Source of the DNA: Crossaster papposus
Lineage: Eukaryota > Echinodermata > Asteroidea > Velatida > Solasteridae
Length of the DNA: 64,000 nucleotides
Assembly (NCBI GenBank): GCA_037893245.1
Contig: JBAIAA010000815.1
Span: forward strand, 454,501-518,500
Reading direction: 5' to 3'
Below, piece by piece: positions 46,133 through 56,340 of the stretch. Under the pieces are notes generated by a model, which saw nothing but the letters and a program-made list of their open reading frames with translations, was not told the origin of the DNA and did no database searches. The position numbers were made by a program, and so were the translations under genes. Each line of letters begins with the position of its first letter. Position 1 is the first letter of the stretch.

Positions 46133-46525
46133 TGTTGTCTACAGCGCCTTGAGCACCCTGCAGGGTGGATATGTGCGCTTTACAAATCTCATTATTATTA
46201 AGTGTATTGTGTTTTCGGGGGGAAATAGAAAAGAAGTAAATATATACTTTCAATTATTTTGATGCTACAAAATTGGTCAAAGTGTTAAATAGGATGTTTA
46301 ACAACAAGGCCTACTGTGTTGAAGTTTTGCTCAATTGATATTACGTTTTCTGTTTAGGATAAAACAGAAAACATACTGCACATTTTTTGGTCTTGTGAGT
46401 TTTCTTTGCTGACGCATGGTTCCAAACCATTTCTGGTAAAATTAATTCACACAGGTATAAGGCCGTGTATAAAGGGACGAGCTTGTCAAAAATGACAATG
46501 TTTTCAATATCGATAATTTTTGCTC

Positions 46526-46935
46526 TAAAGGTAGGATACACCATTTGCAGATATCGAAAAAAATTACTACCGAATTATTAAGAAATATCTTACTTATTTA
46601 AAAGTAAATAATGCATGATTGTAGGCATCCAGCAAAATGATTGCGCTATATATCCTGTTGGACGGCGATCGCGAAAAAACAAGAACAACATAAGAGCAAC
46701 TGCCCAACGCCGGTTAAAAACGAATGCATTTTTTTGTTTGGCTTTTCTTGCTTTTCTTAGCATCCATGATTGTAAAACTTTGACAGGTCAGTTGAACGAT
46801 ATTTACTATACAATACAACCCCCCCCCCCCCCCCCCCCACACTCCCACCCCCCCCCCCCCCCCCCCCCCCCCCCCCACCTAATCAACCCGATCGTGATAA
46901 TATCAAGCCAATTACCAATAGTGTATCCTACCTTA
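46526..46935 (+). mobile_element. Family A TTAA MITE, copy 11
   Basis: It opens CTAAAGGTAGGATACACC and closes GTATCCTACCTTAA. Two long poly(C) runs (46819-46838 and 46848-46876) have expanded where other copies have a short C-rich AACCCCCCAAATC segment. Confidence 0.9.
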
Positions 46936-47224
46936 ACAAATCTCACTCAATCATTCTGGCTTGCTTCTAGGAGCTAAACTTGTGTAATGTCTTAAAAATT
47001 AATGTTGTAAGGGGCAGGTATCTCAATACATGTAATTGCATTTTTCGTTTTCACGAAGAGACGCGCTTGTTGTGCACAAAATCATATTTTTCGAAATGGC
47101 GTAAAAGTAAACCGGACATCTTTGCAGTTTAGACTCTCTTCCCCTCTTATGACAAATTACACGGCGCTATACAACATTGTTTTTTGCAATTATATCAAAA
47201 CATTGACATGCCCGTCTCTTTCTG

Positions 47225-47345
47225 AAACCGGTGAAGTATTAATGCAAATAAGTTTGAAGGAATTTCAATGTTAACAAAGAAATTAGCAAGGCGCTACTTG
47301 AACCTGCGACCTCCGGTACAGTACTCTATACTATAACTGAACTAT
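47225..47345 (-). mobile_element. SINE copy, degenerate tRNA head
   Basis: It matches 47525-47647 over GTTAACAAAGAAA..GGCAAGGCG..CGACCTCCGG but with a damaged A-box. The B-box on the minus strand reads AGGTTCAAGTAGC. Confidence 0.6.
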
Positions 47346-47524
47346 TTTAACCTTTATTATGGCGGTCTCCCATCTTTGTTCGAGGGCGCTAAAGTCATAA
47401 GCACCAGAATTCGGTGTGGCCAGGGATCACGCTCAATGTTACGATACAACACGGGAAGCGACATTGTGGGGATCACTCGATAAGGATATTACATTTTACC
47501 TTTAATACATAAATAAACCACAAG

Positions 47525-47647
47525 GAAAACTGACAATGTAAATTTGCATAAATTTCAGGGTAAACAAAGAAAGTGGCAAGGCGGGACTCGAACCAGTAAC
47601 CTCCGGAATACTGGACCGGTGCTCTACCAACTGAGCTGTTTTGCCCT
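47525..47647 (-). mobile_element. SINE copy with well-kept tRNA head
   Basis: On the minus strand it carries ACAGCTCAGTTGGTAGAGCA (A-box), then CTGGTTCGAGTCCCGCC (B-box). The acceptor stem pairs only over its outer five bases (GGCAA/TTGCC), so it looks like a SINE head and not a working tRNA. It is the second copy of the same SINE within 300 bases. Confidence 0.75.
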
Positions 47648-48185
47648 ATGTTAGCAAGTTCCTAAATTATTGTCAGTATTTCTGATCGCAGTGGTTACAG
47701 TCATCATGTAATGAGGTTTATTCGTTAGAGTACGTTATATTCCTTCAAATTACGCTCACCAAAGAAAATCGGACATAACAACTTTAAGAGGAAAATAAAT
47801 TATAGTACTATGCAACAAATAACAACAAGATGTATCTGGCACTGCACTGGCGGAGATGTGTGAATTTGATTTGTGTTCCACTTCCATCCCTAAATTCAAT
47901 ATTGAGCCAGATATAATATTCCTTGAAGGTAACATTTTCAGGGTGAAAAAGCGATATACACGTTGCCCTTGCATTAGTACCGAGCCACCTCTTACGGGGA
48001 GAAACTGTCGTCTGTAAGGGTCGCCAGGGTTAGACCGGACAACCGAGAAATTCCACCCGGTCTCCTTCCTACTTAGAACTCTGGTCACGAACGCGGGCGC
48101 GGAATGCATCACAGAAAAGCTGCAAGAATAATTTGCAAGGGCACGCCTAAATGAATAAGTCTATTCCACGTCACACTTTGCCACT
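47648..48185. other. No gene seen
   Basis: An open frame of 118 codons on the minus strand (47756-48112) shows no recognisable domain. Confidence 0.4.
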
Positions 48186-48250
48186 GCACGGCGCCCGGGG
48201 CATGTGAATTAGGCATTATGCCTAATTCATATTTGCCCTGGGCGCCGTGC
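48186..48250. repeat. Near-perfect 31-bp-arm palindrome
   Basis: GCACGGCGCCCGGGGCATGT..AATTAGGCAT is followed after one base by its inverse ending CTGGGCGCCGTGC. A third copy of the arm (AATGTGAATTAGGCAATAGC..GCCGTG) lies at 48811-48838, which suggests this is one end of a ~650-bp element. Confidence 0.85.
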
Positions 48251-48810
48251 GATAAATGCGGTCTATGATTTTCTGTACGAATTTTGAGGCATCGTAGCCT
48301 AGGTGGCTACGGGCTACGGCGTATGTGTTCACATTGTGTACGAGCATCGTGCGATTTCTCGTACGGGCCCTCGGGGGAAGGCCGGGGCAAAGCCGTACAG
48401 AGGCCGCGCGGAGATTGTATGAAAATTGTGCAATTTCAGTGCAGTTGCCGCGGGATGACTGCTCAATATGTGTGCGATATCCGTGCGATTTCACGGGTAC
48501 TGCACAGGCAGCGAGCGGCAGCCTTGCGATAGCTGTGTAAGGGCCTGTGTAAAATCTTTCGTTATCTGCACGATCAGCGCGCGGTCTCCGCGCGGTGCCA
48601 CCTACGACAAGTCTATACGGGCTATACGGGCTTACAAATTTTTTTCAAATTTGTATAACTTCTCGCTAAACAAAATCGTAGAGGCCGCGGCGCCCGTGAA
48701 TTCGTACGGAAATCTCACGGCCGCCTCCTGCCTCCGCATGGAGGCCGCACGGACAGGGGGAAACGGGCAGGATACGGGCAGGATACGGGCTCTGTAGACC
48801 CATCGCAGGC
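48251..48810. other. GC-rich, CpG-rich island between palindrome arms
   Basis: The stretch is far GC-richer than its surroundings. GTGCGATTTC, GTACGGGCC and TACGGGCT words recur irregularly. Open frames occur on both strands but none resembles a protein, as expected from low stop density in GC-rich DNA. It probably belongs to the same element as the flanking palindrome. Confidence 0.6.
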
Positions 48811-49065
48811 TTAATGTGAATTAGGCAATAGCGCCGTGGGGTTGGATGAAAGCGTTCTGTTTGAAGTGGGGAATGCATTTGCATTGAGGACCGGTTCAAT
48901 ATCTCCACGTTTGTTTTAGGAGCAAAGTTGGCCTGTATGTAGACACGGTAGACGTGCCCACCAAACTTGATGTTGGCGGTTGTTTTGGCCACAATCTTCA
49001 TAGAGCATTAGGCATGAGAGTAGGCCTGAATCGTGTGCAGAGACATGCACCAACTAAAGCTCTAT

Positions 49066-49235
49066 GGCCGAGTTCGGGCGGTCTATTCTTGACACGCGTA
49101 ACTTGTTCTTGCAAAACCCTGATGGATAGGTGGTGTGTGTTCTTGTTCCGAGTGCAATGTTCACGGGTCGCGTTCCCGCCGTTCGAGCGTAAGAACAGAG
49201 TTCGCGTGTCAAGAACAAACCGCCCGAACTCGGCC
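49066..49235. mobile_element. Inner foldback 1 of the nested palindrome
   Basis: The arms GGCCGAGTTCGGGCGGTCTA..CTTGACACGCG and CGCGTGTCAAG..CCGCCCGAACTCGGCC differ at two or three bases over 33. Confidence 0.9.
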
Positions 49236-49238
49236 TAT

Positions 49239-49380
49239 ACGTCTGGAATTCTCCAATTGCGCCCTCATTAAGGGCAAATGAAACTCATCAAAGGGAATAA
49301 TGTTGTCGTACACATTATTATTCCCGTTGATGAATTTCATTTGCCCTGAATGAGGGCGCCATTTGGAGTATTCCAGACGT
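49239..49380. mobile_element. Inner foldback 2 of the nested palindrome
   Basis: The arms ACGTCTGGAAT..GCGCCCTCATT..AGGGCAAATGAAA and the inverse ending TTCCAGACGT are separated by a ~19-base loop. Confidence 0.9.
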
Positions 49381-49979
49381 GTAGAGCTTTAGTTGGTGCA
49401 TGTCTCTGCACACGATTCATTCCTGCATCACAAAAAGACAAGAGTCTAATGTGGGTATCAGGGTCGCGTTTTAGCGAGCGCAACCAACAACTGTTTCGGT
49501 CGTCGGTCATTGTTTACGTGTGTTGGCGACCTCGGCTGCGAACACGTGACTGTTACGACCAAAGTTTAGTCTGGTTCCCTGACCTGACGATTTGTTCTTA
49601 TGCCCAGACGTCTACATATTGTAGGTCAGGCGACAAAAATAAATCATGGCACACGACACTGCAGGCAGTGTAGTTACAATTCAAATTATAACGGCTTTTT
49701 CCAAATAGGCACAGCGCCTGCATTGGCTTTAAAAAGTGACATATAATAATTTTACTGTAATCCTATTAATGAATTTATTAATTTTTCTAAGTTTTGTCTT
49801 GGAGAGTCATGAACAAGAGTTTGTGTAATTGGACTTTGTTTTTGGTTGAGGGTAGTTTTAAATTGATTTTAAGTTTTTTGTTTTATGTTTGTTGTGAATT
49901 TTGTGTTTTGATATTAAAACTTCACTGTATATTTTATTTCACTGTAAAAATTATCTTACGTTTTTCCTAATAATTGTAT

Positions 49980-50258
49980 TAATTCCTATTTCCCTGTACT
50001 TTTGTGTAGTTTTTAATTTAAATTCATCTTTCTCAAATGTATTTTGACTTTTTATGGTTTTAGTCTTTTTTTTCTCTTCTATATGTCTCATTTAATTTGA
50101 TTGTTAAAATTTGTATTAATTAATATATATGTTTCTGATCTTGTTTTATTTAAATTTATTTTACTTTTAATTCTTAATCATGCACATGTAACACACAGGG
50201 CCCTTATGGAAAGCAGTTATCTAACTGATAAGGCCACCCTGTTAAAATAAGATAGCAA
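49980..50258 (+). mobile_element. Possible CR1-like LINE 3' end
   Basis: It is an AT-rich stretch followed by CAGGGCCCTTATGGAAAGCA...CTGATAAGGCCACCCTGTTA. This resembles CR1-type 3' ends that pair a GGGCCCTT block with a CCACCCTG block. No coding sequence is attached, so the call rests on the tail alone. Confidence 0.35.
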
Positions 50259-50507
50259 ATTATAAGGCATTTCGTCTGGTGTCGATTTTTGACAATACGA
50301 GCTTCGACTTTTAGCAGTTTTGTTAACGTTGTTTACCTTACAACTCACGGGAACACTCGAACACCGCGAACGTTACCGACCATATCCGACCTTCAATAGA
50401 ACGCATTCGAACAACTTCGGACAATTTCGGAAACTGGATGAATACCTCTAGTTTTAGTCACGTGACATTGGCACCTCCCGGATCTAATATTTCATCAGAA
50501 ATAGTAA

Positions 50508-52738
50508 TAGTAGGAGACCAGCCTGTAGGTCCCGTGACCAAATTCTGGGAACAAAGGTTTGAAAGTGTTTTTGTGTTCCCTGATGAATACCGAACAATTT
50601 TGACTTGGGCTGCCCCCTTGAAAATGCCGGGCATTTCCGGGAGGGGTCAACAAAGGTCATACAGGGGTCAACATTCAAATATATTTAAATCGTGTCGATA
50701 TGTATATCAAATTACTCGTCTAGTCATGAGGATTCCAAAGATGTATAGTTTGCTATACCTCCGATCTTAAATGAGGGCGCTGTGGTCAAAAACGTCGAAA
50801 GGTCAACGCACTTTTGACTGGTGGTCACACGGTTAACATTGTCCGATTCTAATGATTTTAGTGCCTAATAATATGTTTTCTGACATGGCAAATTCAACTA
50901 TATACAACTTTTAAAAGTAAAAGTGCTTACCTTGACCATGAACATTCAAAATGGCTGGCAAAAGGGCTACCGAAAGACTTGAATCGGGACCTTTGGCCAA
51001 CAATAACACAGTTATTTATAAACACATTGTCCAATGATGCTTTTCTTGCTTTGTTGCACTGTTCATCATCCTACTTTTTCACCGGTAATAATCAATCACT
51101 GAGTGAACTGAAAACAATGGACCACTGTTGCAATACACAAACCAGCCATCGCGTCTACAAAACCAGAGTTTAAAACTCCCACTTTTAGGGAATGTCTAAC
51201 CCAATTGGCCTGCAGACGTTTGATGTATTTGCCCGGCCACGGACTCTAACCACTGACGTCGTCTGGCAGAGATAATGTGGTTAATACTGACCCCCCCCCC
51301 CACCCCCCCCCCCCGCCGATTGCGTGTCTTACACAAAAAAGGGGGAAAATAGTTACAAATTACGCTCTGGAGAGGCCATTCAAACCACACTAGATAACGT
51401 ACAAACAAAATAAAGAAAAACATGGAGAGGTTCTCTTGAAACTTGTACACGTAAACCCCCCTCCCCCAATTCCTACTGACTGCAATCTCGCGGAAATGAC
51501 CGCCCAAAAGCGTATATCACTAAGAACAAAACTTAAATTAAGAATGACGCTCTGGGCAGTATGTTACGCAACCACACTGCTGGCATACCAGCAAATCATA
51601 AATATACAGATTTATCTCGGCAGACCAACCACAAACATAAAATCCTATGATACTTCACGCAGCAGAACTGTTTCAGCATCTCCAAAAAAAATAACGAAAA
51701 CGATGAGAAATAGTTCTGACTTGTGACAACTCCCATAAATACCCTCCCCTCTCCAAATAGAATGAGTTCTGATTCACTGCAGCTAACTCTAGGATTGATC
51801 AAACAAACACAACAAAATAAACTGATCATTCCTTGAAGTATGCCTGCATAAACCGGTTTCTCTTTGCTACTTTTTTTCAAAAGCACTTCAGTTTTAACTA
51901 AAAAACCTAATAGTCTCACAGAAAAAGAAAAAAATTCAAATAACCCAGCGCTACACGTCCTTCAATAATTTGAGCTGCAGCTGCAAGCATGGATCGCAAA
52001 TCGCTAGTGCAATGAATAGCGTGTGTGTTCTCTCGCTAGTTTGCGATTCAGTTGTTTCGCGATATATACCGGAATTCCAATAATTGCCGGAAAACTGGCA
52101 TCCCTGTTTAATACAATTTTATATCGAACATGTACTCTAAAGAAATATAATACAAATATATAAAAATTATTATTTGTTTTAAAAATGGAGTGTTTCAATT
52201 GTTCGTGACGTTTCGGTGACAAACATTTAATAACTTCTTATCCATGGGTTTGGTGAAAAAAATTGTTGTTTTTGGCTAATTTATGCTAACCTTTTAGCAG
52301 CCATTTTGAAATTTCAAGGTTATGGCAACCACTTTTAATTTTAAAAGTTGTTTAGTTGAATTTGCCATGTCACAAAACATATTATTAGACACTAAAATCA
52401 TTAGAATCGGATAACATTAACCGTGTTGGTGAATTTGACCACCAGTGTGTTGACCTTTCAACGTTTTTGACCACAGCGTCCCCATTTAAGGTCGGAGGTA
52501 TAGCAAACTATACATTTTCGGAATCCTCATGACTAGACGAGTACTTTGATATGCATATTGACACGATTAGAATATATTTGAATTTTGACCCCTGTATGAC
52601 CTTTGCCGGAAATGCCCGGCATTTTTGAGGGGGCAGCCCAAGTCAAAACTGTTAGGTATTCATCAGGGAACACAAAAACACTTTCAAACCTTTGTTCCCA
52701 GAATTTGGTCACGGGACCTACAGGCTGGTCTCCTACTA
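50508..52738. mobile_element. Large foldback element with about 450-bp arms
   Basis: The left arm (50508-50970) and right arm (52288-52738) are inverted copies. Shared landmarks are TAGTAGGAGACCAGCCTGTA, AAATGCCGGGCATTT and GACATGGCAAATTCAACTA. The arms differ at several per cent with small indels. The ~1.3-kb core (50971-52287) holds poly(C) runs and no recognisable transposase. A hAT-like MITE starts 24 bases beyond the right arm. Confidence 0.9.
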
Positions 52739-52761
52739 TAAGATTGTTTTGGTCTGCAAAC

Positions 52762-53014
52762 CAGGGCCCAATTTCATGGCTCCGTTAACCACAGAATTCC
52801 TCGCTTACGGTCACCATTTTCCGCTAACCGCGCTAGCAGAAAAATTTTGTGCTTACCCTTTAAGCACAGAATCCTTGGTTACGGGTTGTACGCATGCTCA
52901 GAGACCAACATTCCTCGCTAACGCGTGAAATACGTTTACCGTAAGCACCTAATTTTCTGCTATAGTAAGCAGGGATTTTTTGCTAACGGTAAGCAGAGCC
53001 AAGAAATTGGGCCC
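52762..53014. mobile_element. hAT-like MITE, divergent GGGCCCAATTTC copy
   Basis: It has inverted ends CAGGGCCCAATTTCATGGCT and AAGAAATTGGGCCC. The interior is built from GGTTACGG/CCGTAAGC-like words in both orientations, not the GCTTAGC words of the other two copies. It abuts the end of the long foldback at 50508-52738. Confidence 0.75.
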
Positions 53015-53378
53015 AGACCAGACTTCTTTTTTTAAAGTTGAACCGAGTATCGGGGTTGGTTAGCACTCGAAATTAAAGATGGCGGAAAGATAAATATTAA
53101 TTGTATTCAGTTTTTAGTTGTTGAGTTGTTTTCGAATAATATACTATTAAATAAATAGTCGTACGGAGCAAATAAATCAAAACAAATCAATGTATCACAA
53201 CTTTGAACTCGTCAGTGAAACAGAAACGAGAATTATGGCGTCTGCTGAGTGTGTTGCTGATAATCAAGTTACTTGTAATGTTAGGCCTAACGTGTGTGAC
53301 AAACAACATTTCGGTAATGCGTTTTGCGCGTTAAACAATATTCAGAAACAGCTTTTCAGTGTGTATATGTGCGTTTGT

Positions 53379-53564
53379 TTATGGTGTAAATGGAGGACAC
53401 ATACATGGCGACACGAAGGTGAATTGGGGTTAGGGTTAGAATCGAGGACGACCTCGATTGAGATTCGTGTACAAAACCAATGAGAGCCGTCGGAAAAAGA
53501 GAGTCGTCGTACAAACAAAGGAAATTTTCGAGAGGAACAAAGGAAACTCCTCGATTTACACCAT
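53379..53564. mobile_element. Family C hairpin element, copy 4
   Basis: The ends ATGGTGTAAATGGAGGA and TCCTCGATTTACACCAT are inverted. The inner stem is AATCGAGG (53440-53447) / CCTCGATT (53452-53459). Spacers such as GAACAAAGGAAACTCC are shared with the other copies. Confidence 0.75.
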
Positions 53565-53584
53565 AAACATGTGTGCGTTTGTTT

Positions 53585-53765
53585 TTGATTGAAATAGGGG
53601 ACGTATGACAAAGGGAACAATGGGGTCCCCTATTCCGCAAAGGTCCCCGATTCAGACTCGTGTGCAAATCCTATGGCGATCATCCGAAAACGTTAGAGTA
53701 CAAACAAAAGAGGGAAGACGGTCGGACAATGCCCCGTCCCCTATTGACGGCATTTACCCACTTCT
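53585..53765. mobile_element. Family C hairpin element, copy 5
   Basis: The stem is AATAGGGGAC (53593-53602) / GTCCCCTATT (53625-53634). GGTCCCCGATT and CGTCCCCTATTGACGG recur later in the same copy. It shares CAAATCCTATGGCGATCATC and AGAGGGAAGACGGTCGGACA with copy 6. Confidence 0.8.
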
Positions 53766-53784
53766 ATGTGTGTGTGCGTTTGTA

Positions 53785-53985
53785 TTGACCGGCAATCGTG
53801 GTCGTCGGACAAAAGAATTGGGAGTCAAACAATGGGTCCACGATTGACAAAACGTCCACGATCTTTTCCCGTGTACAAATCCTATGGCGATCATCAAAAA
53901 ACGTTAGAGTATAAACAAAAGAGGGAAGACGGTCGGACAATACCCCGTCCACGATCGAAGGCCTTTACACACTTGTGTGTGTGTG
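53785..53985. mobile_element. Family C hairpin element, copy 6
   Basis: The stem is CAATCGTGG (53793-53801) / CCACGATTG (53838-53846). CGTCCACGATC recurs twice downstream at the positions where copy 5 has its GTCCCC words. A (TG)n tract follows. Confidence 0.8.
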
Positions 53986-54380
53986 TGGTCCACATATATT
54001 ATCTGGCGCCCTCATGAGATCAAGGAAATTTATTATTATAAGACATACTCGTGCATAGATTTTTGACGTGCAAAAGCATTATAATTCTGTGACATCAAAA
54101 AAAGGGAGAAAAAGAAAAGAAAAAAAATACTTTGAAATGCTAGATAAATCTGTGAAACATCACTGAGGAAATGCATCAATCTCGGTAGTAGCATGAAGAA
54201 TATTAAATTATTAGTGTTGCGTCTCAAAAATATTCAATAGCGCCCTCGTTTGTCTAGACACACTTTTCACATTGAGTGATGAAATGTATACACTCCGCCC
54301 TCACGTGACGTATTCAGTAAGAGTGGCAGTGCGAAGATGGGGGGGGGGGGGGGGGGGGTGGGGGGAAAAGACCTCTACAC

Positions 54381-54627
54381 CAGGGGCCAATTTCATAGAG
54401 CTGCTTAAGCATAAAAAATGCTTAAGCACAAAATATTCTTGCTTAGAAAAACCAGCTTACCAGCCACAACTCCATGTGATGTATATTGTTTGTGATTGGT
54501 ACTTAGCTGTTGTTAGCTTAGCATAACGATCGCATGGAATTTTGGCTCCTTACCTGATTTATTAAGCAAGGGTTTTTGAGCTTAAGCAACATTTTCTGCT
54601 TAAGCAGCTCTATAAAATTGGCCCCTG
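54381..54627. mobile_element. hAT-like MITE, GGGGCCAATTTCATAGAG family
   Basis: It is a 247-bp element with ~30-bp inverted ends (CAGGGGCCAATTTCATAGAG against its complement at 54608-54627). The interior repeats GCTTAAGCA-type words in both orientations. It is the intact relative of the element split by the gypsy insertion. Confidence 0.85.
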
Positions 54628-54661
54628 GACAGACCATTGTCCATATTCTGATGTGCTAACC

Positions 54662-54888
54662 CTTGAAGTCGGCGCGAACTGGAAGTGCAACATGGCGGAC
54701 CCAAGACGTCACTTCTGTGAGCCAATGAAATGTCCAGGTGTAGAGGTCAGTGGATTTACATTTTGTATTTATAAACATTATGTCATACGTACCGTACCCA
54801 CTGAACTCTACACCTGGACATTTCATTGGCTCACAGAGTGACGTCGTGGGTCCGCCATGTTGCACTTCTAGTTCGCGCCGACTTCAAG
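54662..54888. mobile_element. Foldback element with 92-bp arms
   Basis: The left arm CTTGAAGTCGGCGCGAACT..GGACCCAAGACGTCAC..CAATGAAATGTCCAGG and the right arm at 54797-54888 are near-perfect inverses around a ~43-base loop. Confidence 0.92.
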
Positions 54889-54927
54889 TGTGAAACAATG
54901 ATGATCTGACCATGTGTAGAGGTCAGT

Positions 54928-54969
54928 GGGGGGGGGGGGGGGGGGGGGGGGGGGGAGGGGGGGGGGGGG
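54928..54969. repeat. Poly(G) tract, about 42 bases with one A
   Basis: 28 G, an A, then 13 G. It follows GTGTAGAGGTCAGTGG, which is also the inner edge of the adjacent 92-bp-arm foldback, so the run expanded next to a repeat fragment. Confidence 0.95.
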
Positions 54970-55679
54970 AATCCCCACTCAGGTGGCAATTAAAGCGTTG
55001 GATTTCAAGACGCCAGTCCCCTATGGCACACACAAAACTAGATACGCTGCTGCTTAAAGAGGCACATCGTCTTGAAATCTACGAAAACCCATGTTTGTGA
55101 TTGTTCACGATAAAATCCTATTTGAAAGATCTGGTTGAAAAAAAAGATAGGAAACTAACCTACTGTCTTACCGTTGTTGTAGTGAAAAGACGACAACAAA
55201 CCCAGTTGTTTACATCTGGCATGACAGACATTTTGTGACACTGTACAGTGTACATAGATGTACTTCCAGCCGTAAAAATAAGTCTCCTTCCTGCTGAAGA
55301 TTCAATGTAGCCTACTGCGTTACCGTTTTCACGAAGATTGAGCAAATTGAGCCTTTCGCGGTCTGAACAAACTTTCGAGAAAATCGCTTGTAAAGTTCGT
55401 CCCTTTTTCGTTTGGCAGTTTTAAACATAAATATCCATAGAATATACAAGATTAAGGTATCATGGCTTGATCCATTACCAGCGGTCATCCCCCAACCCGG
55501 TCATTATCACGCAGTATGATAACCGGGTCATCGCACTGTTATTACCTAAGTAATACGTCTGGAACACATTTGAAACGCGTGTTTGGATATTTCATTTAAC
55601 CTCGACAAGACACGCGTTTTTTGTTATCTAGCTATTATCCTGTGTATGAAACATAGTTTTGCCGACTGGGTGTGAAGTA
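54970..55679. other. No gene seen
   Basis: It contains a small hairpin AACCCGGTCATTATC / GATAACCGGGT near 55495-55530. Nothing else is recognised. Confidence 0.5.
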
Positions 55680-56340
55680 ATCTGACAACTGAGGACGTCA
55701 TGATGACGTCAATGTTAGGGGCACACGTGTTGGTCCACGTATGAGCCATTTATAAAGGCAATCGGTTTGCTATATTAAGTTTCCAAAGTGCCGGTAACAA
55801 AAAACGTGTTCAAATGTTGTGGAAAGGGCTAAACAAAAAGGGGAAATAAAAGAAAAAATTCAACTATGTCCGTTCGACGAACAGAACATGGGGATTTTTC
55901 GCATTTGCAGTTTTTCATATTTCATTTTTCAAAAGTTAAACTATCATACCATCAAAACCATTTAAAATGAACTCAAGTTAATTTAAACAGATTAAAATGA
56001 ATTCAAAGTGATTCAAACGATGACGTCACACATTTGTGAACTTGTTATGCGACTATCTATCACCGAACATACCTATACAAAAATCTTTAATGTTAGCATG
56101 TCCCGTTGCTGAGATATGGCTTAAAGCTCACACACGTGATAATTCACATACAATCGTAATATGACGTCATCATGACGTCACTTCAATATTTATCTACAAC
56201 CATCCCGGCATACCTACACACCAAGTTTAAGACTAATCGGATTAAGACTAAAAGTTATCGAAATACACAAATACGACCTTTCAAATGACGTCATGTGACC
56301 CATAATGACGTCATCATGACGTCTGTCTGCGAGACACGAG
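55680..56340 (-). repeat. Family I repeat, diverged reverse copy
   Basis: Reading the minus strand gives AAACTTGGTGTGTAGGTATG, CGGGATGGTTG and TGAAGTGACGTCATGATGAC in the order found at 30780-30840, and a TGAGATATGG / CCATATCTCA match to the right half. Three GACGTCAT[C/G]ATGACGTC palindromes lie inside. Confidence 0.65.

Larger units (their letters stand above)
45285..46199 (+). mobile_element. 5'-truncated CR1/L2-type LINE with 3' tail
   Basis: It opens inside the coding region just after the position of the RT catalytic box, runs through an intact C-terminal frame, then a (TTAC)n stretch. It ends with a 3' region AGCGCCTTGAGCACCCTGCA...GCGCTTTACAAATCTCATTATTATTA. This tail with ATT repeats is characteristic of CR1/L2-like elements. 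Confidence 0.92.
49027..49419. mobile_element. Triple nested palindrome
   Basis: The outer arms are perfect 38-bp inverses (49027-49064 and 49382-49419; TGAATCGTGTGCAGAGACAT..). They enclose two abutting foldbacks: 49066-49235 (33-bp arms, GGCCGAGTTCGGGCGG..) and 49239-49380 (~60-bp arms, ACGTCTGGAAT..). Only one to three bases separate the blocks. Confidence 0.92.

Noticed and set aside
47577..47647. Functional tRNA gene on the minus strand
   Set aside because: A- and B-boxes are good, but the acceptor stem pairs over only five positions and a second, more damaged copy with the same flanks lies at 47225-47345, so it is a SINE head.
48284..49673. Many overlapping 80-110-codon frames on both strands
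   Set aside because: They fall in GC-rich and palindromic repeat sequence where stop codons are rare; none resembles a protein.
50438..50770. 110-codon frame at the edge of the large foldback
   Set aside because: It lies mostly inside the inverted arm, and the matching arm does not keep the frame.
53190..53483. Full 97-codon frame as a gene
   Set aside because: Its second half is family C hairpin element sequence; only the first part is kept as a tentative gene start in the findings.
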